The notes beneath the pieces are model-generated. The model did no database searches. It was not told where the DNA came from and worked only from the letters and a program-made list of their open reading frames with translations. From Pseudoalteromonas luteoviolacea NCIMB 1942 (GTDB taxonomy: Bacteria; Pseudomonadota; Gammaproteobacteria; Enterobacterales; Alteromonadaceae), in the NCBI RefSeq assembly GCF_001625595.1, contig NZ_AUXT01000144.1, positions 1 through 32,495 on the forward strand: a stretch of DNA of 32,495 bases. The letters run 5' to 3'. Shown here piece by piece: positions 1 through 7,619 of the stretch. Each line of letters starts with the position of its first letter. The stretch's first letter is position 1. The translations under genes were made by a program, and so were the position numbers.

Positions 1-625
1 CAACTATCCTGACACAGGGGGCTTTTGCAAACTTATCTTGGTATTCAAGTGAACTAGTGGTGATATCTGTCGCGACCCAGTTTAACTTTTCTGAATCGAG
101 GGATTTAATAAATTCAGGTCCTTTTCGAGCTACACACCTAACAATGCTTAAAGGCGTATTGGCCCCAATAACAGGTAAACGGTGCTCTTTAGCAAATTCA
201 ACCAGAGGGCGGTAATCACTAGGGTAGTTATCCCAGGCATCTCCTTCATTGATTAATGTTTGCTCGCCAATTTTATTGTGTAAGTATTGATTTAATATAT
301 TTTGCTTATCTCGAGCAAATTGCTCCATAGATAGCACCATATTTTTATTTTGTTGATATAAAGAACTTAATAACTGAACTTGTAATCTGTGTGATGCGCT
401 ATGAGAGTGGTATTCGCCAATAAATATAACATCGCTATCTACTAATCTTTTTTGTAAAGCTTCTAGTGGCATGGGTGACTGGTCTGAGGCTTCGTATAAT
501 TGATAGTCGTGCAGTGTGGTGATAGCAGGGCTCGGGGACACGTCTATTGGAATAGTGTTACAGCCATGAATAGACATTATTGAAGCGAAAATTACAAGGG
601 TTTTTGCGGTGTTTCTGAAGTTCAT
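1..625 (-). CDS. ChaN-like haem-binding lipoprotein (partial, 3' end outside window)
   Basis: I translated this frame directly. The ATG is at 625-623 and the frame stays open to base 1, giving 208 residues without a stop. The N-terminus is a lipoprotein-type signal peptide ending near SIHGC, with the lipidated Cys at about residue 22. A GEYHSHSASHR segment follows, typical of the ChaN/DUF399 (Cofac_haem_bdg) family, which binds haem at the outer membrane and is linked to iron uptake. Family members usually have about 270-300 residues, so roughly a quarter is missing beyond the left edge. A Fur-box-like sequence lies about 30 bp upstream of the start, which fits an iron-starvation role. The family call is by motif and length only; the exact substrate is not shown. 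Confidence 0.75.
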   Translation of the reverse strand, partial: MNFRNTAKTLVIFASIMSIHGCNTIPIDVSPSPAITTLHDYQLYEASDQSPMPLEALQKRLVDSDVIFIGEYHSHSASHRLQVQLLSSLYQQNKNMVLSMEQFARDKQNILNQYLHNKIGEQTLINEGDAWDNYPSDYRPLVEFAKEHRLPVIGANTPLSIVRCVARKGPEFIKSLDSEKLNWVATDITTSSLEYQDKFAKAPCVRIV

Positions 626-654
626 AATCTAATCGAAGTGAAATAAATAACTTT

Positions 655-673
655 AGTAATGATAACTATTACC
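655..673 (-). promoter_or_regulatory. candidate Fur box upstream of the ChaN-like gene
   Basis: AGTAATGATAACTATTACC matches the 19-bp Fur consensus (GATAATGATAATCATTATC) at 14 of 19 positions, by my own alignment. It sits about 30 bp upstream of the haem-lipoprotein start, a normal place for a repressor site over the promoter. Confidence 0.6.
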
Positions 674-735
674 AATAATAATGTCACGGACTAAACTGCT
701 GCATTCGAACCTATAACGAGCATATGAAGCTCGTC

Positions 736-775
736 GTGTTGTAACCGTGCTTTTTAAAAAACACGGTTACAACAC
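736..775. repeat. long perfect inverted repeat (14-bp arms)
   Basis: GTGTTGTAACCGTG (736-749) and CACGGTTACAACAC (762-775) are perfect inverted arms around a centre of C, five T and six A. It lies between the 3' end of the broken protease gene and the Fur-box region. In the direction of both flanking genes (minus) no T tract follows, so it is not a classical intrinsic terminator, but it could still stop or stabilise the upstream transcript. Confidence 0.7.
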
Positions 776-815
776 AGTATCTTAGGCTATTGGTCTATAA
801 TGTGTGCTCTCCCAT

Positions 816-2756
816 TTAGAACTCTTCTAATTTGACATCAATCCACGCACTTGCAGAATCCTCTTGTCCTCCTTTGGCAATTGGCGTGATCCTAAGCTGT
901 TCCATGGATCAGTAAAGCTTTTACCAATAGCAAGTTCGGCATCCGTTTCATCTTCTTGTGCCCAGCGAGAGTTGTCTTTCGAATTAGGCGTCATATCTAA
1001 AAGTGCAGATCTATGATTCCTAAAAGAAGGCTGGGGCTCATTTTCCATATAGCCTTTTAAATTGACCAAAACACCATTTTTAGTATTCGTGTTATACGTA
1101 TAATTTGTAGTTCGGTATTCAAGCCAGTATGTATAATCTCCATTACCTGACTTGAGTCGCATGCCAATACTTCCTAGTGCATTTGTCCCTGCTGATGAGC
1201 CGTGGTCAAAAGCATAAATACGGTATGTACCAGAAGACGAGATGAGCGGCACTTCTTCATCTGTCAGCCAGCCTTTAAAGTAGCTCTTATATATCAGATT
1301 GTACTCTTCTAACGTATGAGCGCCCATGCCCATCATGGCGTGTGGATTGCCGTAATTGCGGATCGAATCGTTGCCTGAATTAATGACATGATTACCTGCT
1401 TCAACCGACATGGAGTTGCGTAGACCCATTGTATGCCCCATTTCATGAGCAATGGTTCAGTCTTATGGTGATAGAGTTGAATAAATGGAGGGCCTGCTTG
1501 GGAGTTAATTGTAGAAACTTGCGGAGAAGCCATCATGACGAGATTGGCACCTCCAGGAAAGTTCATATCAACACCAGCTTGTGCAATTTTATCCGCGTAC
1601 AACTGGTGCCATACTTTTGTATCGGCATCATATTTTGATTTGGGCTCATTGATGTATATTTTTGGTTTTATTGCCCATGTCACGTTGAAACGACCATACG
1701 ATTGCTCTGCATAGTATTGTTTCACGGTTTTCATATCGGCATTAATTTGCTCCACAGATCAAGGTAGAGGTGTGCCGTTAAAACTAAACGGAAATATAAT
1801 AACATTCACATGTGAAAACTCGTTTACAACGTTACTTGGATCGATAGGGCCAGGCTCTTTTCTGCAGTTTGTCGCTACTAGGTCCGCAACAATCGTAGCC
1901 CCTTGAAAAAGACCATGCATTACGATGTTAGTCCAGTATTTAGTGGGGTTGGTTATAACAACACATTCAGTATTGCCAACATGCTTGGAGCGTATGCTGT
2001 CGTCACCTTGCCGTGGGTAGCCGCCTTCACCATTACGAGCTTCAAGCGTTAGGTTTCCTTGACCATAAGAACTGGTGATAGCAACACTTTCTGCTGAGTC
2101 AGCGCCAGACACAGAAAAGCTTTGAAACTGAGGTGAGGACTTGACGCATACTGGCACGCTATCGGCTAACACTGATTGTTCAGTTGGCGGTTGGCTTAGA
2201 CACATATCTTCAAGTTGTGACGTATCTCGCTTTTTTATATGTACAGAGTAACCTTCTACTTCGCCTGCGTTAAAGTTTTCCCATGCGCTGGCAATGGGTG
2301 AATTGTACTTCATCGCTATTCGCATTCTAGAAGTTTCACCTGCAGCTGATGGGGTATATCTAAAGTTGTTGTTAACGCAGAACGGCTGCTGCTAGATCCA
2401 ACCAGTTCATCGATATCACTGAAATCCCCATCATTATTGAGGTCAATGAATACACTCCAATATTCTGTATACGCATTATTAACAAAGCCGGGTGTGAGGA
2501 TGATTTGATTTTGTCCAACACTAAGCTCGGCGGTTAAATTGGTAAAATCAGTATACGCGGATTGGCCAGCAGATATGTTATTGATACCAGTGGTAGATAC
2601 GCCAGCAATATGCTCATAATTACCTTCTGAGCTTTCGCAATAGTTGTTGTTTAAGGGAATAGCGTCATCTTGTGCTTTTAACTGAGTGCATATGAGTACA
2701 TTGGGTAGCAAGCAGGACCCCATTAATAATAGTTTCTTATTACGTTTAATTTTCAC
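816..2756 (-). pseudogene. secreted GEVED-domain / M11-like zinc metalloprotease, broken
   Basis: Fragments in three frames join into one protein of about 645 residues. The order is: signal peptide; GEVED domain with an NNDGDFSDIDE segment and a GEVEGYSVHI end; a catalytic part with HEMGHTMGL (bases 1433-1447) followed by YGNPHAMMGMG; and a C-terminus ending KLEEF at 816-818. Four lesions separate the pieces. There is a frameshift near 2351-2354 (a run of C), an in-frame TGA at 1759-1761 (probably from TGG, giving PLPWSVEQINAD), a frameshift near 1455-1459 just before the zinc motif, and a frameshift near 894-900. Each frameshift fits the loss of one base from a short run. The start is GTG at 2756-2754 with a poor Shine-Dalgarno sequence. 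The layout resembles secreted gametolysin-like (M11) peptidases of marine Gammaproteobacteria. It should not make an active enzyme unless the lesions are assembly errors. Confidence 0.85.
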
Positions 2757-2760
2757 TTTA

Positions 2761-2784
2761 CATGTTCACCAAATTGTGAACATG
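2761..2784. repeat. perfect 9-bp inverted repeat just upstream of the protease start
   Basis: CATGTTCAC (2761-2769), a 6-bp spacer, and GTGAACATG (2776-2784). It ends 4 bp before the GTG start of the broken protease gene on the minus strand, so it lies in the untranslated leader. It could be an operator for a dimeric repressor or a translation-blocking hairpin. I do not recognise the motif. Confidence 0.65.
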
Positions 2785-3237
2785 CATGCCTATTTAGGCA
2801 ATTATCTCTTGGTAATAAAGACCAAAAAGGTCACAAAGAATTAATTAAATCTTCGTCGCCTTTAATGAACTTTCGGGTTGAATATATATTGTATGTAATA
2901 TTTGCAAAGGTGAAGTTATCTCATATTTATCCAAAATGGGTAAAATACGAACGTAATTATCTGATTTAGATGTTTTTACGGGATTTAATAATTGTTTTTT
3001 TTATATCAATATGTCTTTTTGGAATATTAGAGGACACAGATAAGCGATTGGTTGAGTAAATTTACTATTATGGTTATTCTGATTTCAATTAGAACTCAGT
3101 ACATCATTGTTCTACATAGTTAAATAAAAACAGATGACAGAGGGTTGTATCAAAAGCACAGGCAGTAACGACAAAGCAATTTTCCGTAGAGCAAATCGTT
3201 TTTATCTAAGCCCAAAGCTTGTTGCCACGGCAGCAGT
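2785..3237. other. AT-rich intergenic stretch, nothing recognised
   Basis: About 450 bp between the leader of the broken protease and the 3' end of the response regulator. It is AT-rich. I see no credible gene, RNA gene or strong hairpin; it presumably holds the old promoter of the protease gene. Confidence 0.5.
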
Positions 3238-4221
3238 TTAAAAAAATACAAGATCATCGTTGTCGTCGCTAAGGTCTTTGTCCTTAGTGATTGCAGCTAA
3301 ATCATCCACCAACTCATTGAGTAGCGCCATGCTTTTATCATCTTGATGAGTGCTGGTATGCTCTTTAATTTCATTAATAATGGTATCCATATGATGCAAC
3401 TTCGCAATTTCGTTTAGGCGAATATCAATTGCTTCTACTACGTAATGGAATATGTCAATCAAAGAGCCTTTACTGTAACTATCCGTGGGCATATTTTTTA
3501 CAATGAGTTCTGCTTGTTGGTATTTAAAGAATGTCGATTGACCAAAAGACTGTACATTCGCTGCGTTCACTTCTAATTCGTCAAAAAGTTCAAGTTCCAT
3601 TTCACATATCGCTTCATCATTATTTTTAAAGTGATATTCAGTCCCATCGGTGAGCTTTAGCCGAGCGATATAGTCTAGCTCCCAACTTTCCATCAATGAA
3701 GATAAGAAGCCTGAAAATTTACTGATGTCATTTAAATTTAAGCATTGTCGATAAAAGTGGATTAGGGCGTTATTATCAAGCTGGGTACGAAATGTTCGGT
3801 CTGTTTGCAATTGAGAGTCTTTTTTTGCATGCTTTAAAGCCCGTAACCTTTTGGCTTGATAATCTAGTAAGCTATCCAGTTTTAACTTAAGTAATTGCTG
3901 AGGTATGTCTTTTGGGATGTAGTTTTCTGCACCAGCTTCAAAAGCTCTTAACCGCCATTCCAGCTCGGTTTCACCACTTAGGAACACCGTAATTGTTTCA
4001 TCCTTTTTTGGTGTATTAATAAGGCGACAAAACTCGATACTATCTCCATCAGGCAAATACAAATCGAGTAAGTAAATATCAAACTGATGATCTTGTAATG
4101 CTATTTTAGCCTCTCTTAGATTGGTACACCAAGTAAAGTCAGCCTTACCTTTACCCAATAACTGAACGAGCTGTGCGTAAATTGGATTATCTTCGACGAG
4201 CAATACTTTAAACTTTTTCAT
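3238..4221 (-). CDS. orphan response regulator (REC domain plus uncharacterised output region)
   Basis: Residues 1-120 are a receiver domain. Acidic residues E10 and D11 come first, the likely phosphorylated Asp is D53 in LLDLYLPDGD, S82 is in FLSGE, and K104 is in YIPKD. The remaining 200 residues carry no DNA-binding, GGDEF, EAL or HD motif that I can see. They are largely helical, with a middle stretch (about 150-240) that could be a small sensory-type fold, and an acidic tail. No histidine kinase gene lies next to it, so its partner is unknown. Phosphotransfer control is family knowledge; the output function is not determined. Confidence 0.8.
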   Translation of the reverse strand: MKKFKVLLVEDNPIYAQLVQLLGKGKADFTWCTNLREAKIALQDHQFDIYLLDLYLPDGDSIEFCRLINTPKKDETITVFLSGETELEWRLRAFEAGAENYIPKDIPQQLLKLKLDSLLDYQAKRLRALKHAKKDSQLQTDRTFRTQLDNNALIHFYRQCLNLNDISKFSGFLSSLMESWELDYIARLKLTDGTEYHFKNNDEAICEMELELFDELEVNAANVQSFGQSTFFKYQQAELIVKNMPTDSYSKGSLIDIFHYVVEAIDIRLNEIAKLHHMDTIINEIKEHTSTHQDDKSMALLNELVDDLAAITKDKDLSDDNDDLVFF

Positions 4222-4433
4222 GGCGAACCGCTTATCTATTCAAACAAACTGTTGTAAACAGTGGATGCTGACTTATAAGTATGTCCTGTAGTGTCTCAAA
4301 CGCAATTTTTTAAAGGGTTTGTGTCAAAATCATGGCAATTTTTTATAAGATGATAGGTAATTGGTATTAAGTTACGCTAGACAACCGTACCCCTAATCGT
4401 TATTTTTTAAGTATGTAGATAAGAGGGGGGCAT

Positions 4434-4817
4434 ACGAGGTTATTTTTAGCATTACTATGTTCTATTTCTTCTACTGGGTTTGCCTCTGAGGAAATGAGAG
4501 ATTATGGCGACAGGGTAGTTATTCCTGCGGTAAAAACAGTTTCTGTTTCCAATTATACGCGCACTCAATTTGATGAAGCACAGACATTGCGAAGTAATTC
4601 AGGAGCTGAGGAACATGTGGGTAAAATTTACTCGACATTGACCCCTGATGAAAAGATTCAATACGAATATGAAAAAGGAATATTGCCTACCACTGTGACA
4701 TTTGATAAATACCAAACAGCCACTTCACCGTTCAAAAAGTCACGAAGAAGAACAACCCATACATATTCTTGGGTAAATAGGGTACTAAAAATGCGATATG
4801 CTGTTAAGGCCAGTTAA
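4434..4817 (+). CDS. small secreted protein of unknown function; canonical start codon apparently lost (ACG)
   Basis: The first in-frame ATG is at 4494, but the same frame is open back to a TAG at 4416. The codons from 4437 encode RLFLALLCSISSTGFA, a typical signal-peptide core with a likely cleavage at GFA-SEE. Just before it comes AGAGGGGGG, a strong Shine-Dalgarno sequence, then CAT ACG. A single T-to-C change at 4435 would explain an original ATG at 4434-4436. Either ACG is used weakly, or only a leaderless product from ATG 4494 (107 residues) is made, or the gene is dying. The mature part is charged, with Lys/Arg-rich segments towards the C-terminus (FKKSRRR), and I recognise no domain. 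It converges with the Calx-beta gene. Confidence 0.5.
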   Translation, partial: TRLFLALLCSISSTGFASEEMRDYGDRVVIPAVKTVSVSNYTRTQFDEAQTLRSNSGAEEHVGKIYSTLTPDEKIQYEYEKGILPTTVTFDKYQTATSPFKKSRRRTTHTYSWVNRVLKMRYAVKAS

Positions 4818-4829
4818 GCAGCATATCGC
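4793..4829. terminator. 11-bp perfect stem-loop over the stop codon, between converging genes
   Basis: GCGATATGCTG (4793-4803) and CAGCATATCGC (4819-4829) pair perfectly around a 15-nt loop. The stop codon of the small secreted gene (4815-4817) lies in the loop. The T-rich stretch on the plus strand starts only about 15 bp later, so this is more a 3' stabilising or weak terminator hairpin than a textbook one. Confidence 0.55.
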
Positions 4830-4857
4830 GAAAGTGGTACTTATTGAGTTTTAGTTT

Positions 4858-6363
4858 TTAATTACAGCCTTTTTGAATTGTTGTAGTCCAAACTCTTACA
4901 ACGAAATCGTTGTAATCTGCATCGTTTTGGTCTTCCCAGAATTGCTTGTCTCCGTAGACTCTATAGTTTCCGGTCAAGTTGTTTGCATTCCCATTGATCG
5001 CTAAAACATAGTTGTAGCTGTGGCCTTGAAGTACATCATAGCTACCAGAGCCGCCGTATTCGTCAAGTAGTTTCACGTAGCTGCCGTTAACTGTTACACC
5101 CCAATCGTTGTTATAACCCGCGCTTTCACTGACAAACTGGTAATTAATACGCGTATAATTATCCGGTATACAAGCTGGGTCATTGTCAATAATTGTGCCT
5201 TGCGCGGTTGCAGATCCCGTGGCGTTTTGACCTGCATTAGCGTTAAGTGTGAAGGTTTCATCACCTTCATGATTTTGGTCATCTAAAGCATTGATAATGA
5301 CACTGCCAGAGGTTTCGCCGCTCGGTATAGTTAACGTTGTTTGCGCTAAACTATAGTCGTTACTGTCTGTCGTACCGTCTGTGATGCTTAAGTCAATAGT
5401 GACATCTTGGTAATAACTATTACTCAAATTAACTTGATACTCTAGCTGACCAGCTTCTAAAGCTGAATCCGTAACGGCATCTAGTGTAAATGATGGAAGT
5501 GAGTCAGTTTCACATGTAGGCGTTGTGTAACAGGCCACTTCTTTGTCTGTGTTTGAAGCCAAATCATTAATACGCACGGGCACGGTTGCCAACAAGCAGG
5601 TATTACCAGATTGAGGATTCAGTTTATACAGTTTAGATTTATTTACATGGCCATAGTCATTGATCAACGTTCTGCTGACGACAATTTCTCCACTTTGGTT
5701 AAGTGCCGCACCGGTTGCCGCCGTGAGCGAATGGTTAGCAAGCTTGGTTACTTCGTATGTCGTTTTATCTATCTGATAAACTGCCCGACTTGTGATCAAG
5801 TACCAATTGCCTCCTTGAATAACTAAATCACCTCTAAATTTACCTTTTAATGAACCTAAAGAAGCCAGTTCAATCGTCGTGCCAGAGCTTTTATCAATTT
5901 GGTAGATATTTTTGAAATCAGTACCAATTAACGCATCGCGCTCTGCGTCGTAAACTAAGCTAAGCACTTGCGTCGTACGACCTACAACTGTATGCGTATC
6001 AGTATTAAAATCATAATAGGCGAGACGAATGTACTTAAAGCGGTTGCCCATAATAGGTAAATGTTCTTTTTGTTCCGCTGAGAGGTTTAGATGGCTCGTG
6101 TCCACTTCGTACTCTATAGGGCGTGGTGCTGAAATATAATACATGCGCTTGCTGTTATTGTCGTAGGCAAGTGCAGAAGAGCTAAACTCAGCAAGCGTTT
6201 GAGCAAATGCACTATCTGTTTGCTCGTTCAGGCCAAAGAGAATACCTACATCTCCTCGCCCGGCATTAATACCGTACAACTCACCGCTGCAGGTATTGGC
6301 GAGGCTAAGCGGTGAAAAAGACGCTGTTACTAAAGTTAATAAAGTAAGTGAAGTTTTTAGCAT
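4858..6363 (-). CDS. secreted Calx-beta domain protein with N-terminal propeller-like region
   Basis: The protein has 501 residues. Residues 1-22 are a Sec signal peptide ending SLA. Residues 25-280 hold repeated short beta motifs (for example LAYDNNSKRMYYI, IYQIDKSSG, VYQIDKTTYEV, LYKLNPQSG) like a beta-propeller. Residues about 290-392 form a Calx-beta domain (ITDGTTDSNDY, EGDETFTL, IIDND), which usually binds calcium. The last 100 residues contain FWEDQNDADYNDFVVRV, similar to the calcium-binding end of DUF4114-type domains, and the protein ends with a Cys. This suggests an exported protein stabilised by calcium from sea water, perhaps in adhesion or carbohydrate contact. The precise role is unknown, and it stands alone as a transcription unit. 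Confidence 0.75.
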   Translation of the reverse strand: MLKTSLTLLTLVTASFSPLSLANTCSGELYGINAGRGDVGILFGLNEQTDSAFAQTLAEFSSSALAYDNNSKRMYYISAPRPIEYEVDTSHLNLSAEQKEHLPIMGNRFKYIRLAYYDFNTDTHTVVGRTTQVLSLVYDAERDALIGTDFKNIYQIDKSSGTTIELASLGSLKGKFRGDLVIQGGNWYLITSRAVYQIDKTTYEVTKLANHSLTAATGAALNQSGEIVVSRTLINDYGHVNKSKLYKLNPQSGNTCLLATVPVRINDLASNTDKEVACYTTPTCETDSLPSFTLDAVTDSALEAGQLEYQVNLSNSYYQDVTIDLSITDGTTDSNDYSLAQTTLTIPSGETSGSVIINALDDQNHEGDETFTLNANAGQNATGSATAQGTIIDNDPACIPDNYTRINYQFVSESAGYNNDWGVTVNGSYVKLLDEYGGSGSYDVLQGHSYNYVLAINGNANNLTGNYRVYGDKQFWEDQNDADYNDFVVRVWTTTIQKGCN

Positions 6364-6566
6364 GGTAACAAGCTCTGGTCGGGTTATCCTAATCTAGCTA
6401 ACACAACACAAAGTAATGACACATCGACTTCCAATGTGGGATGTGAACTCTTAATCCTTCGAGACGAGCGCTTCCATTATTATCTTTGCAATCTCATTCT
6501 ATTATTCTCTCTCATGAACAAAAATGCAACAATAAATTACTACAAATGGATTGAATTTTGGTGGTT

Positions 6567-6776
6567 TTAAGTGTTCTTCTGCGATTCCAAGTAGTTAGGA
6601 AGTAACTCTTCAATGATCACTTTGGCAGGTATCGTGTAACGTACCCCTTTGAACATGACCGATGTATGTTCCTCAATGCCGGTAATCCCTGTTAGTGTCC
6701 AACCTTCTCCTCTTTCTTCGCAAAGTACTTTTGTTGTTGGCGGAATAATTACGAATTCTGCGTTATTTTCTGTCAT
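6567..6776 (-). CDS. small hypothetical protein (69 aa)
   Basis: I chose the ATG at 6776-6774 (MTENNAEFVIIPP) rather than the upstream possibility at 6845. The longer version would add 23 residues of unrelated-looking sequence reaching almost to the start of the divergent acetyltransferase, whereas a GAAG element lies about 9 bp before 6776. The product is soluble with alternating beta-like segments (TKVLCEERGEGWTLTGI, TSVMFKGVRYTIPAKVI). I see no signal peptide, membrane segment or known motif, and I cannot name a function. Confidence 0.6.
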   Translation of the reverse strand: MTENNAEFVIIPPTTKVLCEERGEGWTLTGITGIEEHTSVMFKGVRYTIPAKVIIEELLPNYLESQKNT

Positions 6777-6854
6777 ATTTTTATCTTCACTGGACTTTCT
6801 ATCGAGATGGGGTAGTTTATACCAAAATAATAAAAAATCGACCAAATTGATGAA

Positions 6855-7364
6855 ATGGAATTACAGACTCAAAGGCTAACATTACGCTTGGTGAATTATC
6901 GTGATAGTGAAGTATTGCTCGATATTTTAAACGACCCTAAAGTAAGTTACTTCAATGATTATGGCTTTAACTTAACGCAGCAAGATATCAAAGCAATGAT
7001 CCAAAGTGATTTGGAACTTTACTACCAAGGGGTCGGTGTGCGAATGATGCTGGTTAAAGATGGTACCCAGATTGGTTCAATCGGTATGTTTGATTATTGT
7101 GAAGAGACTGCGCAGATTTATCTTGGTTACGAACTCGCGCCAGTTTATTGGAATCAGGGATATATGCGCGAGGCTGCGAATTGTTTGTTAAGCTCTTTGG
7201 AGCTGGTATTGCCGAAAGCTTTAGTAGAGCAGGTGACAGCAAAGGTGTCGCCGAAAAATACGCGCAGCGTTAATTTGTTGTCTCACTTGGGCTTTGAAAA
7301 GCGGCACAGCGATTATCAGCTATGCCTAAACAAAGCAAAAAACGACGCGGTTTCTGTGGATTAG
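6855..7364 (+). CDS. GNAT family N-acetyltransferase (RimJ/RimL type)
   Basis: The 169 residues begin MELQTQRLTLRLVNYRDSEVL, the usual opening of RimJ/RimL-type acetyltransferases. YELAPVYWNQGYMREA at about residues 95-110 is the acetyl-CoA binding motif A region, followed by the NTRSVNLLSHLGFEKR segment of motif B. It should move an acetyl group from acetyl-CoA to an amine, either a protein N-terminus or a small molecule; the substrate cannot be told from sequence. The gene is divergent from the 69-aa protein. Its last 4 bp overlap the end of the converging small lipoprotein gene. Confidence 0.85.
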   Translation: MELQTQRLTLRLVNYRDSEVLLDILNDPKVSYFNDYGFNLTQQDIKAMIQSDLELYYQGVGVRMMLVKDGTQIGSIGMFDYCEETAQIYLGYELAPVYWNQGYMREAANCLLSSLELVLPKALVEQVTAKVSPKNTRSVNLLSHLGFEKRHSDYQLCLNKAKNDAVSVD

Positions 7365-7606
7365 ACCCCTTTTTTGCTAAATAGCGTTACTCGGTCAGAC
7401 ACCAAAGTTACGGTGATATTTTTGCTTTCATTCCCCCACACACAATTTGTATGTAGTGTCTTTTCTTCACATGAGTCGGCAGAGCCTAGTACTTGCTCAA
7501 GTTCAGTTTTTTCCATACCAACCGAAATCTTTTCATAATTTTCAATAGTCACCTTCGAACAAGCGCTCAGGCTCAGCAACGCTGCGATCGTTAAGAGTTT
7601 TTTCAT
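7361..7606 (-). CDS. small DUF3862/SmpA-like lipoprotein
   Basis: The protein has 81 residues. It opens with the lipoprotein signal MKKLLTIAALLSLSAC, giving a lipidated Cys at residue 16. The mature part has the pattern VTIENYEKISVGMEKTELEQVLGS, typical of DUF3862 and related SmpA/OmlA/BLIP-fold lipoproteins, plus two further Cys (in DSCEEK and TNCVW) that may form a disulfide. It is the last gene of the minus-strand run, 13 bp after csiV. Related small lipoproteins sit on the inner face of the outer membrane, but a specific role is not known here. Confidence 0.75.
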   Translation of the reverse strand: MKKLLTIAALLSLSACSKVTIENYEKISVGMEKTELEQVLGSADSCEEKTLHTNCVWGNESKNITVTLVSDRVTLFSKKGV

Positions 7607-7619
7607 TTAGGTTATCCTG

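Noticed and set aside
816..2756. Programmed frameshifting to make the full protease
   Set aside because: There are three shifts plus a stop, and no slippery heptamer with downstream structure at any of them. Decay or assembly error is simpler.
6777..6845. 23-residue longer start of the 69-aa protein
   Set aside because: The extension reaches almost to the divergent acetyltransferase start and would leave no promoter room; the ATG at 6776 has a better ribosome site.
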